From contig NZ_CP054058.1 in NCBI RefSeq assembly GCF_003935895.2, positions 2,461,177-2,525,176 of the forward strand: a stretch of 64,000 bases of DNA. Reading direction: 5' to 3'. Under the pieces are notes generated by a model, which was not told the DNA's origin, made no database searches, and saw only the letters and a program-made list of their open reading frames with translations. The stretch comes from Scandinavium goeteborgense. GTDB taxonomy: Bacteria > Pseudomonadota > Gammaproteobacteria > Enterobacterales > Enterobacteriaceae. Shown one piece after another: positions 52,701 to 60,407 of this stretch (positions within the stretch are counted from its first letter, which is position 1; every line of letters starts with the position of its first letter). The position numbers and the translations under genes are program-made.

Positions 52701-54095
52701 CTATGCTTTCGCGGGCTTACTCAGTAATACCGCGCTCGCCAGCATTGAACCCAGGCACAGTGCGCTGTTGAACAACAGCGCATACTGCGCGGCGTGAGCC
52801 ATGCCTAACGGCAGCAGCATGGCGTAAATTGATGCCGTCACCGCAATGCCCATCGCGCCACCCAGCGAACTGCCCATTTTGTAGATGCCGGAGGCCACGC
52901 CCACTTTCTCTTCCGGCGCGTTCACAACGGCGGTGTCAGTCGACGGCGTGGCGTAGCAGCCGAGGCCTAATCCCAACAGAACGTTGCTGAAGAACACGAT
53001 GCCGATGTAAACCGACTTTTCAAGGAAGGTGCACGAAATCAGCGCCACGCCGACGCAGGCAATCACCGGGCCGAACATCATCGGCAGGCGCGCCCCGTAA
53101 CGCTGGAGGAGCTTTTCACCGACACGGATCATCACCAGCACCGTGACCAGATAACCCATGGTCATCATCCCGGTCTGGAACGCCGACATGTGATGCCCTT
53201 GCTGCAACCAGATGCTGGTGATCATCAGCGTACCGATGCAGCCATTAAGCATGAAGTTCGACAGCACCGCCCCGCTGTAGGCGCGATTTTTAAACAGCGC
53301 GAAATCAATCAGCGCCTCATCGCCTTTGCGCAAGCCCGAACGAATGAACCACAGCGTCGCCAGCACCGCCCCACTCAGCAGAGAAAGCGACAGGCCGCTA
53401 GTCCATCCCCAGCTGTGACCTTTGGTGATAAACAGGTTCAGCATCACCAGTGCGGTAACAAAGCTGAACAGACCACCGAGATCGAGTTTACGGTTTTGCG
53501 CACTTTCACTGCGGCTTTCCGGTGTCCCACGAATCAGTAAAAAAGACACCAGCGCGGCCACCATCGAGAACACGAAAATCCAGCGCCAGCCCAGGCCGGT
53601 AGCGATCGCGCCCCCTACAAACGAACACAGCCCGCTGCCGCCCCAGGAACCAATCACCCAGAAGCTGATCGCCCGCTGACGGGCTTTGCCTTCATACCAG
53701 GTTTTGATCAGCGCCAGGGTCGCAGGCATGATGCACGCCGCCGATAATCCCTGAACCACTCTGCCCGCCAGAAACAATACCGGGCCGTGCGACAACACCA
53801 GCAGCGCGCTGCCGATGATGCTGAGCACCAGGCCGATAAGCGTCAGGCGTACGCGGCCAAATTTATCCGCCAGCCCGCCGCTGGCGACCACAAAGCAGCC
53901 GCTGAATAAAGCACTTAGGCTGACCGCCAGGGTCAGCGTTTCCAGTGAAATATCGAGACTGCTTTTCATCGCCGGAACTACGTTGATAACCGACTGGGCA
54001 AACAGCCAGAAGGTCAAAACGCTCAGAACAATGCCCATCAGCAGCCGGTCGTTACCGGCAAACGGACGGGTTTCTGTCAGGGGAACGGTACTCAT
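52701..54095 (-). CDS. MFS transporter, DHA2 (14-TM) type
   Basis: A 464-aa major-facilitator protein with about 14 hydrophobic segments. The loop 2-3 motif GGLADKFGRVRL and a motif C-like segment near GSWGGSGLCSFVGGAIATG suggest a proton-driven exporter of the EmrB/QacA group. It lies 27 bp downstream of an M20 amidohydrolase gene in the same direction, and its substrate may be related to that enzyme. No specific substrate can be named. Confidence 0.85.
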   Translation of the reverse strand: MSTVPLTETRPFAGNDRLLMGIVLSVLTFWLFAQSVINVVPAMKSSLDISLETLTLAVSLSALFSGCFVVASGGLADKFGRVRLTLIGLVLSIIGSALLVLSHGPVLFLAGRVVQGLSAACIMPATLALIKTWYEGKARQRAISFWVIGSWGGSGLCSFVGGAIATGLGWRWIFVFSMVAALVSFLLIRGTPESRSESAQNRKLDLGGLFSFVTALVMLNLFITKGHSWGWTSGLSLSLLSGAVLATLWFIRSGLRKGDEALIDFALFKNRAYSGAVLSNFMLNGCIGTLMITSIWLQQGHHMSAFQTGMMTMGYLVTVLVMIRVGEKLLQRYGARLPMMFGPVIACVGVALISCTFLEKSVYIGIVFFSNVLLGLGLGCYATPSTDTAVVNAPEEKVGVASGIYKMGSSLGGAMGIAVTASIYAMLLPLGMAHAAQYALLFNSALCLGSMLASAVLLSKPAKA

Positions 54096-54122
54096 CGTGC
54101 GGCCCTCCTTCGTGTTCGGTCA

Positions 54123-55292
54123 TCAACGCAGATAGTGTTCGGTCAGCCCGCTCCACAATGCCGCGCCGGTGATGAGGATCTTATCGTTGAAGTCATATCC
54201 CGGGTTATGCACCATGCAGCGATCCGGCTCGTCGCCCGCGCCGATGGTGAAATAGCAGCCGTTCGGGTTCTTCTCGAGCATGAACGCAAAATCTTCACTG
54301 CCCATAAACGAACCGATGGTGACCACTTCATCCTTGCCAAACAGATCGCCCGCGACGTTGCGCACCATTTCGTTTGCCGCCGGGTCGTTTTTCAGCACCG
54401 GGCTGCCGTTGACGTGCGTCAGAGTGGCCGTGGCGTTGAAGCTTTCCGCCTGAGCGATGGCGATGTCATGAATGCGCTGCAATACGGTCTGGCGTACTTT
54501 TTCGCTGAGGGTGCGCACGGTGAGTTTCATCAGCACTTTTTCGTTGATGATGTTTGGCGCGTGTCCGGCCTGAATGCTGCCGACGGTAACAACCGCGGGC
54601 TCGAACGGCGTGATGTTGCGCGAGACAATCGACTGCAGCGCCACGGTGATATGACACGCCACGAGCGTGGCATCTACGGTATGTTCCGGCACCGCGCCAT
54701 GACCGCCTTTGCCGGTCACTTCAATGTGCAATGTGTCGGATGAGGCCATCATTGCGCCATCGTGCAGGCCAATTTTGCCGATTTTTTGCGACGGCATGTT
54801 GTGCAGACCGAAAATATGGTCACAGGGAAACTTATCGAATAAGCCGTCCTCGACCATGACGCGTCCGCCGTATAACAGCTCTTCCGCTGGCTGGAAAATG
54901 ACGTGTAGCGTGCCGCTGAAATTACGCGTACGTGCCAGATATTCTGCCGCGTACAGCAGCGTGGTGGTGTGACCATCGTGGCCACAGCCGTGGAATTTAC
55001 CGTCGGTTTTACTGGCCCACTCTTTGCCACTGCTCTCCTGCATCGGCAGCGCATCCATGTCGGCGCGGATGCCGAGCCGTTTGCTGCCGTTGCCCACTTT
55101 CAGGGTACCGACCACGCCGGTGCCGGCCAGGCCACGATGTACCTCGTATCCCCATTGGGTCAGCAGGCGCGCGACCTGCTCGCTGGTTTGATGTTCTTCG
55201 AAGCCGATTTCCGGATGCTGATGAAAGTGACGGCGCAGTTCGATGAACTGCTCTTCGGTGCCCTGCAGCGCTTCAACAATTGGATGTGTCAT
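54123..55292 (-). CDS. M20 family amidohydrolase (hippurate/IAA-amino acid hydrolase-like)
   Basis: A 389-aa metallopeptidase of the M20D group. Metal-binding and catalytic residues are seen in GIRADMDALP, FHGCGHDGHTT, FQPAEE (catalytic Glu pair) and FMGSEDFAFML, and the dimerisation domain includes GKGGHGAVPEHTVD. Family members hydrolyse N-acyl amino acids such as hippurate, IAA-amino acids or N-acetyl-diaminopimelate. First gene of a two-gene unit with the MFS transporter, 172 bp from the divergent AraC gene. Exact substrate unknown. Confidence 0.88.
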   Translation of the reverse strand: MTHPIVEALQGTEEQFIELRRHFHQHPEIGFEEHQTSEQVARLLTQWGYEVHRGLAGTGVVGTLKVGNGSKRLGIRADMDALPMQESSGKEWASKTDGKFHGCGHDGHTTTLLYAAEYLARTRNFSGTLHVIFQPAEELLYGGRVMVEDGLFDKFPCDHIFGLHNMPSQKIGKIGLHDGAMMASSDTLHIEVTGKGGHGAVPEHTVDATLVACHITVALQSIVSRNITPFEPAVVTVGSIQAGHAPNIINEKVLMKLTVRTLSEKVRQTVLQRIHDIAIAQAESFNATATLTHVNGSPVLKNDPAANEMVRNVAGDLFGKDEVVTIGSFMGSEDFAFMLEKNPNGCYFTIGAGDEPDRCMVHNPGYDFNDKILITGAALWSGLTEHYLR

Positions 55293-55464
55293 TTTTGTTA
55301 TCCCTTTATTGCTTCACAGTGATAATGTCGAGTTTATGCCGCCACAATCCCGGCAAAGTGCGTTTATTTGTTGTGAAGTAACGCATTCTTAATGACTGTT
55401 TTTCATACAATTCAGTTATGACAAAAAACAACAGGTTCTCTTTTGTCTTGATGTGAGGTGAGTC

Positions 55465-57780
55465 ATGGATCAAAGCGGCAGTGAGTTTGCAGTTACCGTT
55501 CTGGATGTGCGACAGCTCAGCCAGGAAGAGAGCAATGGTCTGACGCTACTGTGGATGCTGGAAGGCAGCGCGGAGCTGCAAACCCAGGAGCGGCGGCAAG
55601 CGCTCGAGACCGAGAGTCTGACCGTGATCAACCGTAATCAGCGCTGGCAGCTTTCGAGCGACGCCCCTAACGCTACATTACAGGTCACGCTTTCCGGGCA
55701 CTGGCTCACCAGGCTGTACAGCGACATTTTTACCCATGACTACCACATTCCCGATGAAACTAGCGGCAGCTGGCCGCAGTGCGACGAGCTGCGACATTTA
55801 TTACGCCAACTGTTGGTCGTCACGCTGATTAATCATCAGAGTCGCTACCGGCTGGAGGCCAACCGCTGGCTCGGCGAAATCCTGCTGTTACTGACTACCC
55901 GCTTTCAGCAACCGGCGCGCATCAGCCAGCGGCTGGATAATCCGGGCTGGAGTAAGCGCATCACGCAGGTCGTGGAACGCATTGACGCCAGCTATACCCG
56001 GCGCATCACCCTGGCGGAAATTGCTGCGGCGGAGTTTGTGTCCGAAGCCTGGCTATCCCGGCTGTTTCGCAAGGAGGTCGGGGTCAGTTTTATGCAGTAC
56101 ATCACTACCCTGCGACTGGAAAAGGCGGCGGATGCACTGCGCCTGACCAACCGCCCGCTGCACCAGATTGCCCTGGAACAAGGGTTCGCCAGCACCCGCA
56201 TGATGAGTGACCTGTTTCGCCGCCATCACAATATGACGCCGCGTGAGTTCCGCCGCCTGCGACAAAATACGTCCGCTGGCGCTCGGCCACGAATGACCAC
56301 CAGCGACAGCCTTTTCCCGGTAGCGGTCGATCGATTGTTCAGCCTGCTGAATGAGCCAGAGACGCGAGGCTGGGAGCCGTCGCCGATGACGCTGCATCAG
56401 CAGCAGGAACGCGTGGTGGATTTACGTGATTTTGATTCGCGCGTCGCCCCGCTGCGTCACACGCGAGTGATGATTACCCTACGCGAACTTGACGATTTGC
56501 TTCGCGAAGATGTGCGCCGGGAACTGGAGACGCTCGACGCGCAGATCCCGATTTACGGAATCGACATCACTGAACCATTCCTGAGCAGCCGCCTGTTTGC
56601 CACCGGCTGGGACGACCCGCTGATGGCGGGCTACGCGTGCTGGTATAACCTGCATCAGATTTTCATCTGGCTGGCGGAGAAAAAATGGACCGTGCTTCTG
56701 CACACCGGGCTGACAACGCGGGCCGATTTGCTGCGTCATTTCCTGCAACAGTCGGTCAACCATTTTCCCGCAGAGGTGACCGCGGGCTGGCAGTTCGTCT
56801 GGCACTGGTCATCGCAGGCCAGCGAGGATACCCGGCAAAATGTCTGGCAGACCCAACGTTCAGCAATCAATGAATTTCTGCCACGTACCAAATTTGGCCT
56901 GTGGCACCGCTTTGCAGTGAACAGTTTGCCCGAGCATGACGAGGCACTTTTTAACTCCTCAATTCTAAAACAGGCCGATTTTCTGGCCTGCCCGGCAGAT
57001 GCTAATGAACTGCTGGATTTAGCGCAGCTCGATCCCGCCCGGCTTGCCTCCACGGAAAACTACCCGGTTCTAAAGATTCGACAGATACAGACTGCGCTTC
57101 GCCAGCAGCAGCGAACCTTGCCGCTGTGGCTGCTCTCCTGGAATACGCTGACCGGCAATACTCGCGCCACTAACGGCTGGTTTTTCCGCGGCGCGCTGCT
57201 GATGCACAATCTGCTGGGGCTGTCGGAACAGGTCTGGCTGGCGGGGTTCTGGCTCAATTCAGGTTTGCAGGGCGAAGCGCGCACCAACGACACGCTCGAC
57301 ACCTCAAGCCTGGCGCTGCAATACAATCACGGCCTGCCGCGCCCTATTTATTGGGTGCTGTGGCTGTGGCAAAGACTTCGCGGTGAGGTGCTGGTTAATG
57401 ACAAAAACTTGCTGCTGTTGCGCCATGAAGGACGTTACCAGCTGCTACTGCGCAACACGGTAGTTTTCAACCCGTGGCTTTCCAGCGAAGAAGCTTTTAT
57501 TCAACGTTTTCGCCAGCAGTACCGCATTCAGCTGCAAGGGCTCAGCGGAAAATGGCGCATCAAATCGCATCTTTACGACCAGCATAACGGCGCGCTCTAC
57601 CCGCTGCTGGACGCATTTACTGTCGCCAGCGGTCCCGACGAAGAAGTGTGGCGCTGGGCCAGACACAAAGCCCGCCCGACGCTGGGGGTTTGCGATGAAC
57701 ATCTCCACGACGGCTGGCAGACCACCGATTCGCTGGAGAGCAACGCGCTGGTGCTTTACGAGCTAATGCCGATTGTTTGA
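55465..57780 (+). CDS. AraC-type regulator fused to a GH39-like domain
   Basis: A 771-aa protein in three parts. Residues 1-160 are cupin-like, as in AraC sensors. Residues 170-272 are the double HTH (ITLAEIAAAEFVSEAWLSRLF and PLHQIALEQGFASTRMMSDLFRR, ending MTPREFRRL). Residues 300-765 resemble a glycoside-hydrolase family 39 beta-xylosidase-like barrel. The usual NEP acid/base motif is not evident (ITEPFL is the nearest), so the domain may bind sugar without cleaving it. Divergent from the M20/MFS pair, which it probably regulates. Such AraC-GH39 fusions are known, but mostly in Firmicutes and some enterics. Confidence 0.8.
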   Translation: MDQSGSEFAVTVLDVRQLSQEESNGLTLLWMLEGSAELQTQERRQALETESLTVINRNQRWQLSSDAPNATLQVTLSGHWLTRLYSDIFTHDYHIPDETSGSWPQCDELRHLLRQLLVVTLINHQSRYRLEANRWLGEILLLLTTRFQQPARISQRLDNPGWSKRITQVVERIDASYTRRITLAEIAAAEFVSEAWLSRLFRKEVGVSFMQYITTLRLEKAADALRLTNRPLHQIALEQGFASTRMMSDLFRRHHNMTPREFRRLRQNTSAGARPRMTTSDSLFPVAVDRLFSLLNEPETRGWEPSPMTLHQQQERVVDLRDFDSRVAPLRHTRVMITLRELDDLLREDVRRELETLDAQIPIYGIDITEPFLSSRLFATGWDDPLMAGYACWYNLHQIFIWLAEKKWTVLLHTGLTTRADLLRHFLQQSVNHFPAEVTAGWQFVWHWSSQASEDTRQNVWQTQRSAINEFLPRTKFGLWHRFAVNSLPEHDEALFNSSILKQADFLACPADANELLDLAQLDPARLASTENYPVLKIRQIQTALRQQQRTLPLWLLSWNTLTGNTRATNGWFFRGALLMHNLLGLSEQVWLAGFWLNSGLQGEARTNDTLDTSSLALQYNHGLPRPIYWVLWLWQRLRGEVLVNDKNLLLLRHEGRYQLLLRNTVVFNPWLSSEEAFIQRFRQQYRIQLQGLSGKWRIKSHLYDQHNGALYPLLDAFTVASGPDEEVWRWARHKARPTLGVCDEHLHDGWQTTDSLESNALVLYELMPIV

Positions 57781-57818
57781 GGGTGTCTATATAAATCCGG
57801 GCCGAGAGAGCAATAAAA

Positions 57819-57842
57819 AACCGCCCGGTGAAACAGGCGGTT
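57819..57842. terminator. Terminator between the AraC-GH39 gene and DP-rich copy 2
   Basis: AACCGCC (57819-57825), a ten-base loop, GGCGGTT (57836-57842). On the minus strand a six-T run follows, so it ends the microprotein transcript 15 bp after its stop. On the plus strand only TTATTG follows. Confidence 0.75.
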
Positions 57843-57856
57843 ATTGCGTAGCGAGA

Positions 57857-57994
57857 CTACTTGAGCGGCGGGTCCACATCATCCGGCATTCCAGGGTCTA
57901 ACGGGTCAAGAGGGTCCGGAATATCGGGAACGGTGTCCCCAGGGAGCGGTTCATCTACGGGTACGGGGTCAACCAATACTGGACGTCCCGACAT
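57857..57994 (-). CDS. Asp-Pro-rich microprotein (45 aa), copy 2
   Basis: A 45-codon ORF with an ideal SD (GGAGG, then AATT, then ATG) and its own terminator. The product begins MSGRPVLVDPVPVDEPLPGD and continues as DP/LDP units to DVDPPLK. Length and composition match the protein at 10965-11102, 47 kb away, so I regard them as a paralogous pair. Strongly acidic and probably disordered. It lies 42 bp downstream of a lysine-rich ORF, probably in the same transcript. A longer plus-strand frame over it lacks protein-like sequence. Confidence 0.7.
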   Translation of the reverse strand: MSGRPVLVDPVPVDEPLPGDTVPDIPDPLDPLDPGMPDDVDPPLK

Positions 57995-58036
57995 AATTCC
58001 TCCGTTGAGCGATGAGTATAGTGTCAGCGAGAACAG

Positions 58037-58135
58037 CTATTTTTTACTTTTCTGCGGGCTTTTCTCGTTGTCTTTCGGCGTATTATCCGGTTTTTTCGGT
58101 GCGTCTTTGCTCGCGTTCGTTGAATAATTTTTCAT
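58037..58135 (-). CDS. Lysine-rich microprotein (32 aa)
   Basis: A 32-codon ORF with GGAG six bases before the ATG. It begins MKNYSTNASKDAPKKPDNTP and ends PQKSKK. Highly basic, without hydrophobic stretches. Its positive charge complements the acidic DP-rich protein encoded 42 bp downstream, which hints at a pair; this is inference. No family recognised. Confidence 0.6.
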   Translation of the reverse strand: MKNYSTNASKDAPKKPDNTPKDNEKSPQKSKK

Positions 58136-58175
58136 GAATTACTCCGGTAGGTATACAGCAAGATGCTGTCTGTTC

Positions 58176-58182
58176 AGTATAG
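58176..58182 (-). promoter_or_regulatory. Candidate sigma-S/sigma-70 -10 for the two microproteins
   Basis: Minus strand CTATACT at 58176-58182, about 41 bp before the lysine-rich ORF. It is the same heptamer as at the glucan synthase promoter (20201). No clear -35. Confidence 0.45.
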
Positions 58183-58329
58183 GGTTGCTCACTGAATAAG
58201 CTATACGAGGCGGGGATGTACCCTACTTCTAAAAATGATTGTGTCGGTTTCTATCCAATTGATTTGGAATCAAAAACTCCTACAGAGATTCAAAGGTTGA
58301 GTGTAAAAGATAATTTAGTATCTATTGTC

Positions 58330-58749
58330 TCAGGAATCAAAAGGATGCTTTTGAATAATTTCAGCCAGTTCAATTCGTTTTCGGGTAGCCCATTCAGGTT
58401 TGATGCTCAACATAAGTTGGTACTGCTTCCTGAAATATACCACTCTAAAATCATTATTGGGCAACCGTTTACTGGCAGCATAGTGTGAAGCCATTGCGTG
58501 TACGCCCGATTCAGTAAACCAATATAAAATCTCGTCGTCGCTAGTGGTTATTTTCCTTTCAATTTCACAGCCTCTTTCACTGACAATAAAGTGATATTCA
58601 TTGTCATGAATTTCAAGGAATGGCGTAGCGAGACCATCGGGGTAGTCGGGGATGATGAAATGAAACTTTGGCCTCTTGCCACAACCGATTATTTCACCAA
58701 TTTCAAGCAATTCTTTTCTGAGTTCCGTTAACGTTTTTATTTTCAGCAC
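58330..58749 (-). CDS. Imm63-family immunity protein
   Basis: A 139-aa protein. The stretch EIGEIIGCGKRPKFHF, then YPDGLATPFLEIHDNEYHFIVSERGCEIERK and DDEILYWF, follows the Imm63 pattern of polymorphic-toxin immunity proteins. The GTG start at 58749 overlaps the stop of the upstream toxin-like frame (GTGCTGA), the tight coupling usual for toxin/immunity pairs. It neutralises an unknown toxin domain in the cytoplasm. Base composition is AT-richer than in the flanking psp and sap genes, suggesting transfer. Confidence 0.75.
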   Translation of the reverse strand: MLKIKTLTELRKELLEIGEIIGCGKRPKFHFIIPDYPDGLATPFLEIHDNEYHFIVSERGCEIERKITTSDDEILYWFTESGVHAMASHYAASKRLPNNDFRVVYFRKQYQLMLSIKPEWATRKRIELAEIIQKHPFDS

Positions 58750-58997
58750 GCCTCTTTAAAAGCCAACCACTCTACCCAGACATTTTTCGGGTCAAGATCG
58801 GGATAGCCCCGCTCCCGTAGCAAATCATCAGTAATCTTTTGAGATAATCGGACAGTCGTTGCATTGTCACGAATATCCTCAACTTCCTCTTGCAAAGAGA
58901 CCTCCCAAGCTCCTTTTCTTGGGCATACATGAGGGCTGTCAACGCAGGCACAAACACAATTGTCATTTAATCTTTTCCCCTGCTTTAAGTTCGATAT
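58743..58997 (-). pseudogene. Orphan toxin-like C-terminal tail (truncated, no start)
   Basis: An open frame of 84 codons from a stop at 58998-59000 to the TGA that overlaps the immunity gene. It has no ATG, GTG or upstream SD. The sequence looks like coding: a Cys-rich start (NDNCVCACVDSPHVCPRKGA), then acidic helices and YPDLDPKNVWVEWLAF at the end. A 64-codon ATG frame (58966-58772) overlaps it but is less protein-like. I read it as the residual 3' end of a larger Rhs, CDI or other polymorphic toxin, or as a frameshifted small gene. Confidence 0.5.
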
Positions 58998-59091
58998 CTA
59001 TCATATGGACATATAAGCCATGGAGTTTTTTTTTAGACTCATAATTTCAGGAGCTGTCTTTTCGCCGGTGACATACAAATCCTATGAACGA

Positions 59092-59538
59092 TTACTGAGC
59101 CAATAATATGCAATTTTCTTGATTGTAGGCTGCAACACCTGCACTCTCAGGAATCGTCCGCTCATTGGGAGCATAAATATTACCTACTCGCTGGGTCTCA
59201 ACCATCGTGGTCCACTGGAGAAGTCGGCCCATAAGAAGCTGTTTATCGAGTCTGTTTCTCTCAACCAAAATGGACCATGTCATAGGAATAGTGCTGGAAA
59301 TTGCTTTTGCGTTGAAATCTTTACTCAAAGCATTATCGACATATTTACCGATGTTATCATTGAACACTGTGGACAGTTTTCCGTATGCATCCTGTTTATC
59401 CTCCCCGGCGACCTCGAGATATGCCATGCATTTAGCTGCCTGATGAGCTTTTATCCCACTAAGAATGGAATCATCAATTGAGTCTGCATGCGCATAGGAA
59501 GCGGCCAGCAAGCATGCAACCATTATCATTTTCTTCAT
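59092..59538 (-). CDS. Small secreted protein (148 aa)
   Basis: A signal peptide (MKKMIMVACLLAASYAHA, cleavage before DSID) precedes a mature helical protein of about 130 aa. One Cys lies near each end (AAKCMAYL and QENCILLA), possibly disulfide-bonded in the periplasm. GGTGA is seven bases upstream of the ATG. I recognise no family. It is AT-rich and sits in the same minus-strand strip as the Imm63 gene. The 94 bp between it and the toxin tail hold no gene. Confidence 0.65.
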   Translation of the reverse strand: MKKMIMVACLLAASYAHADSIDDSILSGIKAHQAAKCMAYLEVAGEDKQDAYGKLSTVFNDNIGKYVDNALSKDFNAKAISSTIPMTWSILVERNRLDKQLLMGRLLQWTTMVETQRVGNIYAPNERTIPESAGVAAYNQENCILLAQ

Positions 59539-59843
59539 TACAAATTCACCAAAACAATAAAATCCATGGATGTATCATGCATCAAAGTAAACACATTGCG
59601 TTGAATTAATTCCTGATTTTTTGGTGAGGCTGCGTCAGTGGTTCAGTTAATTTCAACCGTGTTTTGTGCGCGTAACTCTCATTCATATTGATTAATCGTA
59701 AACGCAAGGGTTTCTGTCGCCATCTCATTGGAGAGGGCACGACACCATCTTTTTACCGTACTCACTGTTTCTCGTTCAAACACGTCCTTCGAAGTGGATG
59801 ATACAATCTGAATATTTCAGGATGCCCATCCTCTCCCACCTCT
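59539..59843. other. 305-bp gap without a gene
   Basis: AT-rich sequence between the two secreted-protein genes. I see no ORF with a ribosome-binding site, no strong hairpin with a T run, and no repeat. It may be decayed coding sequence. Confidence 0.5.
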
Positions 59844-60215
59844 CTATTTTGTTCTTTGGCAGATGACTGCATTAGCACCCAAGAACTTATCGTCCCACGG
59901 CCCATTAGAGCCAGTCTGATCCAGCTCTGTCACCAGGAGCGAATAATAACCTCTACCCATAAATGTTAAGTCGATCAAGGTGGTCAATTTCTTATTGCCG
60001 TGATATCCCTGAGCCTGCAACCTTTCCTCGCTCAGTTCAGAGACTTTGGCTTCAAAATCACCATTGATAACGACGTTATTATCATCAACCACATGAATCG
60101 ACACACCTGTCTGGCATTCAAAATGCATTGATTGTCCCTTATCTATGGGCTTTATCATCTCTGCATGCGTAGCCGTCGAGAGAGCTAAGACCGCTACCAC
60201 AACCATCATTTTCAT
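59844..60215 (-). CDS. Small secreted protein (123 aa)
   Basis: It starts MKMMVVVAVLALSTATHAEM, a clear signal peptide with cleavage after THA. The mature part is beta-rich (MHFECQTGVSIHVVDDNNVVINGDF) with two cysteines (FEC and VICQ) that may form a disulfide. The inner ATG at 60215 is preferred over an upstream in-frame start at 60272 because it begins the signal peptide. No family recognised. Together with 59092-59538 it forms a pair of small exported proteins next to sapA. Confidence 0.65.
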   Translation of the reverse strand: MKMMVVVAVLALSTATHAEMIKPIDKGQSMHFECQTGVSIHVVDDNNVVINGDFEAKVSELSEERLQAQGYHGNKKLTTLIDLTFMGRGYYSLLVTELDQTGSNGPWDDKFLGANAVICQRTK

Positions 60216-60407
60216 TATTATTTCTACCCTCGATCGAAAGAGTTTAATGTTACCACGGCATAAGAAGGACATGATTGAGCCAAATCCCTCAGAGCCCCCT
60301 TAACCCCACTAACCTGATGACTTTTGCAGCGGTTAGTCGCAGAGTTTTGTACCTGGCTGCGGTAAGTGCGATACACTTTGCAGATCGGTCTGAATTATGA
60401 AGAAATT

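Noticed and set aside
57861-58127. Plus-strand 88-codon Gly/Ser-rich frame
   Set aside because: It is the antisense shadow of the two microprotein ORFs; no SD, and the low-complexity GSGS sequence mirrors the DP codons.
58216-58488. Plus-strand 90-codon frame at the Imm63 locus
   Set aside because: It overlaps the Imm63 gene antisense; the minus-strand product has a recognisable family pattern and coupling to the upstream frame, whereas this one has no family resemblance.
58772-58966. 64-codon ATG frame at the toxin-like tail
   Set aside because: A GGGG lies ten bases upstream, but the overlapping frame has far better amino-acid composition and leads into the immunity gene.
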